Assembly (NCBI GenBank): GCA_030611945.1 | Contig: JAUWOV010000069.1 | Coordinates: forward strand, 1-9,275 | Direction of reading: 5' to 3' | Source: a bacterium | Lineage (GTDB): Bacteria > JAHJDO01 | Length of the DNA stretch: 9,275 nt | Shown: positions 6,597 to 9,275 of the stretch, one piece after another | Numbering within the stretch: position 1 is the first letter of the stretch | How the letters are laid out: each line of letters opens with the position of its first letter | Notes under the pieces: generated by a model | Seen by the model: only the letters and a program-made list of their open reading frames with translations | Told to the model about the DNA's origin: nothing | The model's database searches: none | Position numbers and translations under genes: made by a program

Positions 6597-7579
6597 TTTA
6601 TTTTATTTCTTTTTAAAGCTGATTTTACAATTTTATCAATAAGTTCGGTTGAATCCATATTGCTGGCGACAGCCATAAACCCAATGTAACTATGCGGTTT
6701 TTCTTTAGGCGTACACATTAAGCCTGCAAAGGAGTTCACTTCTAAAAGATAAGAACCTTCTTTGGTTAATATGGTATCAATTCGTCCGTAATCTTTCAAG
6801 CCAATAGCACGGTAAGCATTTTTTGCAAATTCTTTGATATTGTTCATCTCTGTTTCATTTAATCTTGCAGGACAATAAAAACTGTCATCATCCATCTCTT
6901 TTTTATCAAATGTTAAAAATCGTGACTCACCACCAAAAGAAATCTCTAGTGGTGGCAGTACTTCAATATCATCACCATTGCCAATTACACCAAGAGTTAT
7001 TTCGGTTCCCTGCAAAAATTTCTCAATTAAAACAGGTTGTTTTATAGTACTTAATCTTTCTTCAACACCTTTTACAAGTTGCTCAAAATTTTCAACAATA
7101 GAGTTGTCATCAATTCCAGCGCTTCCTCTGCCTGCAACCGGTTTAATAAATAACGGATAATCAAAAGGAGGATTGTTTTTAAATACAGAACAATCTTCTA
7201 CAGATTTTGCTACAAAAAAAGGTGAAGTTTGCAATCCTTCACTTTCCCATATTTTTTTTGCTAATGATTTATCAGTAGCAATAGCAATTGCAGAAGTATC
7301 TGATCCTACAAATGGAATTTCAAGTTCTTCTAAGATCGCTGCTTCTGCCATACTCGAAACATTAAACACTAAATCGACATTGTTATCTTCTAAATCTTTT
7401 ATAAAAGATATTCCCCAGTTTATAGTGCAAACTTCATATCCGGCATTAATTAATGCTTGTTTATGATGAGCAACTTCTTTATGTGTTTCATCAACTACAT
7501 CATCTTTACCTACAAACTTTTCCTGTAATTTAAAATTCCCTCTTTTCTTGTTTAATAATCCAATTTTAATTTTTGTCAT
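6584..7579 (-). CDS. D-Ala-D-Ala ligase-like ATP-grasp enzyme of uncertain substrate
   Basis: The 331-residue protein has the ATP-grasp layout of D-alanine-D-alanine ligases, which make an amide bond through an acyl-phosphate. It has an N-terminal Rossmann-like domain to about 100 (VDLVFNVSSMAEAAILEELE, then IPFVGSDTSAIAIATDKSLA), the ATP-binding lysine K146 in FIKP, the glycine-rich loop GRGSAG (150-155), E186-K187, E193, and the metal-binding end R266-I-D268 with E280-V-N282 in YLLEVNSFAGL. The canonical Ddl loop, HGxxGEDG after the 'VFN' strand, is absent: the corresponding residues are SSMAE, with only a glutamate kept. Such Ddl-like proteins are often not the cell-wall enzyme. It overlaps the upstream gene by 14 bases and the racemase by 13, so it likely acts in the same pathway, joining a (D-)amino acid to something. 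A true Ddl role cannot be excluded. Confidence 0.72.
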   Translation of the reverse strand: MTKIKIGLLNKKRGNFKLQEKFVGKDDVVDETHKEVAHHKQALINAGYEVCTINWGISFIKDLEDNNVDLVFNVSSMAEAAILEELEIPFVGSDTSAIAIATDKSLAKKIWESEGLQTSPFFVAKSVEDCSVFKNNPPFDYPLFIKPVAGRGSAGIDDNSIVENFEQLVKGVEERLSTIKQPVLIEKFLQGTEITLGVIGNGDDIEVLPPLEISFGGESRFLTFDKKEMDDDSFYCPARLNETEMNNIKEFAKNAYRAIGLKDYGRIDTILTKEGSYLLEVNSFAGLMCTPKEKPHSYIGFMAVASNMDSTELIDKIVKSALKRNKIKCPD

Positions 7580-9275
7580 TTTCCAAATTTTTCCTTATTA
7601 TCAAATTCATTCTATCCTTTGCCGATATTATTTTACCATCAAGATAAATATCAACTCCTCCATTTCTTAATTTTGTATCCCATTTTACAGCTTCAGGGAA
7701 TTCCTCTCTACAATACATTAGCTGTGGTACCGGTAAAAACCCCATCTTAAAGATGCCGTAAAAACCTTGCGGAGTATATGTGTCTTTTATGTTAGTCTCA
7801 ATAGCATTTATCACTATCTTAGCTTCGTTTATAAGATGGACCATCCTTTTGTTAACATCCTGATTCTCATGCATATTATCTATCCATCCTTTTTTCCTAT
7901 ACTCTCGGTATTTATTAAGAGAAAACAATGTTATCTTAATACTTTCATCTATTATTTCCGGTGTTGCCAAATCATTACCCTCAGAATAACTAACTACATG
8001 AATTATATCCGGGCTCTGACTATTAAAAGGCTCAATGTCATCCATTAATGCGGTTATTGAAGCCAGTTGTTTTTTGGCTTTATCGATATCGTGTGATAAA
8101 TAACTTAAACCAACCCTTGTTTGCAAAAATACTTTAAAATCCGAATCTTCCAGTGCTTTTACTATATTTAATGTTGCTCTTGCTTTCGCCAGATCATTAA
8201 TTGCTGAAGTATGCTTTGGGTCATTTAACATTATTTGCAGAATAAAATGTTTTATGCCTAGCTTCTTGGCAGCCTTTGCAGCAAGGAAGGCTGATACTGC
8301 ATAACTTACATCGTCCGATGCGCGGAATGCAAAATGATGGGCTACATTTGCTTCGTATGGTTTACCGGTTTTGGCAATATATTTAATTGTTTCAAAATGT
8401 TCGGTTAAATTATCAAGAAGATTTAACGCTCCCCGTCCATCTATTTTAGAAAACCACCATAAAGATAAAGCATGCCATGCGATATTTAATGATTTTTCAT
8501 GTATTTTAGCTTGTTTGCAGAGATTTTTTGTACCGGCATAAGTTCTTACAAGCATCGGTTTTGCAGCTTCATATATACGTTCATATTCCTCTTGCGAATT
8601 AACCCCTACACCTCCACCATTAGGAAGATTATCCCAGTTTTCTCCAAATTTTGATTGAGTTAATTGGGAAGTTCCTATTGACAGAACATCCAAATAGCCA
8701 CTATGAGCCAATAAACGGGACCATTCAATAAATTGTTTTACAGATTCATAACTGTTTTCAAGATAAGGTCCTGCGTGAGCTCTTATTATCGGCGGTAAAT
8801 TGTTTTCTCTACCATGCCTGATGCGATCGATTAATCCATCATGTACTGTCCCGAAATTCTTATATCCACTTCTATCCACAGGTAATGTTGATATATAATC
8901 TCCTTTATCAATTATTTCTTTACCAAAGTCATCTAAGGTGATTTTATATGTACTCTCGTCTTTAAATCCTTTTGATGCTTTTGCAGGGTCTATGCCAAGC
9001 ATTTTCAGGCTATCTGTAAATGATTCATCACCATAAAAAACAATTACGTCTTTATATAAATATTTAATTTTATTACAAGCTTCAGGCAATCCGGCAAACC
9101 AAATATTTTTTAGTTTTCCACCGTCTTTTACCAGCATTTTCTTTGATTCCAATTGGTACATAAGTTTTTGGAATATTAGTACTGCATCATCAACATTCAG
9201 ACGGTAACTAAACCCTAAAGCTTTAATATTGTATTTTATAATCCATTTTTCGATTAATGATGAATTGTATATATT
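7566..9275 (-). CDS. Glutamate-mutase-epsilon-like TIM-barrel protein (5' end cut by window)
   Basis: At least 569 residues are visible. The frame is open to the window edge, so the ATG at 9161 is probably internal: about 38 further in-frame residues precede it, including KALGFSYRLNVDDAV. Numbering from that ATG, the protein has an N-terminal part with IWFAGLPEA (20-28), then a region resembling the TIM barrel of GlmE (methylaspartate mutase epsilon subunit): FGTVHDGL, NLPPIIRAHAGPY (121-133), LSIGTSQLTQSKFG (160-173), NGGGVGVNS, MLVRTYAGT, and especially KPYEANVAHHFAFRASDD (267-284), then AFLAAKAAKKLG and DLAKARATL. These align by eye with GlmE segments REPFGPLTG...ALLAAEQG and DIAALRCL. No DxHxxG cobalamin-binding signature is seen, so a separate B12 subunit would be needed. 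GlmE, KamD and OraE are all possible relatives. The substrate is unknown, and the call is by recognition, not search. Confidence 0.5.
   Translation of the reverse strand, partial: NIYNSSLIEKWIIKYNIKALGFSYRLNVDDAVLIFQKLMYQLESKKMLVKDGGKLKNIWFAGLPEACNKIKYLYKDVIVFYGDESFTDSLKMLGIDPAKASKGFKDESTYKITLDDFGKEIIDKGDYISTLPVDRSGYKNFGTVHDGLIDRIRHGRENNLPPIIRAHAGPYLENSYESVKQFIEWSRLLAHSGYLDVLSIGTSQLTQSKFGENWDNLPNGGGVGVNSQEEYERIYEAAKPMLVRTYAGTKNLCKQAKIHEKSLNIAWHALSLWWFSKIDGRGALNLLDNLTEHFETIKYIAKTGKPYEANVAHHFAFRASDDVSYAVSAFLAAKAAKKLGIKHFILQIMLNDPKHTSAINDLAKARATLNIVKALEDSDFKVFLQTRVGLSYLSHDIDKAKKQLASITALMDDIEPFNSQSPDIIHVVSYSEGNDLATPEIIDESIKITLFSLNKYREYRKKGWIDNMHENQDVNKRMVHLINEAKIVINAIETNIKDTYTPQGFYGIFKMGFLPVPQLMYCREEFPEAVKWDTKLRNGGVDIYLDGKIISAKDRMNLIIRKNLENDKN

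Noticed and set aside
7767-8048. 93-residue open frame on the plus strand inside the GlmE-like gene
   Set aside because: It is antisense to a coding region with clear conserved motifs, and its hydrophobic look follows from the AT-rich template.
9159-9161. ATG as the start of the GlmE-like gene
   Set aside because: The frame continues upstream without a stop to the window edge for 38 codons of protein-like sequence, so this is probably an internal methionine.

Overview
The window comes from a low-GC, rod-shaped bacterium. It shows a shape-determining (elongasome) gene block in the order mreB-mreC-mreD-mrdA (PBP2) on the plus strand, followed by a flavin-reductase-family gene and purC. The minus strand, running toward purC, carries three overlapping genes of amino-acid metabolism. 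No RNA genes, insertion sequences, CRISPR or other mobile elements are visible. Taxonomy cannot be fixed from sequence alone. The amino-acid metabolism genes (an ornithine-racemase-like enzyme and a glutamate-mutase-like protein) suggest an anaerobe, possibly from a little-cultured lineage. This is inference.

Plus strand, 1-5540: mreB enters from the left edge and lacks only its first few codons. mreC and mreD follow, each start codon overlapping the previous stop by one base. mrdA starts 34 bases inside mreD. Such packing implies one translationally coupled transcript for the MreBCD-PBP2 machinery that guides lateral peptidoglycan synthesis. rodA, the usual partner, does not follow. Instead there is a 54-base gap with a strong ribosome binding site and a possible 13-codon leader peptide, then a flavin-reductase-domain protein, a 62-base gap with another strong ribosome binding site, and a divergent purC (SAICAR synthetase).

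Minus strand, 9275-5547: three genes are read right to left with 13-14 base overlaps. The first, open at the right edge, resembles the TIM-barrel subunit of cobalamin-dependent glutamate mutase and related aminomutases. The second is a D-Ala-D-Ala-ligase-like ATP-grasp enzyme. The third is an ornithine-racemase-like, PLP-dependent enzyme. The set (putative radical mutase, ligase, racemase) looks like a dedicated pathway that rearranges or epimerises an amino acid and couples it through an amide bond. I do not recognise it as a described system, and it is the most interesting part of the window. It ends only 6 bases from the purC stop codon, and sampled rows look more AT-rich than mreB or purC.
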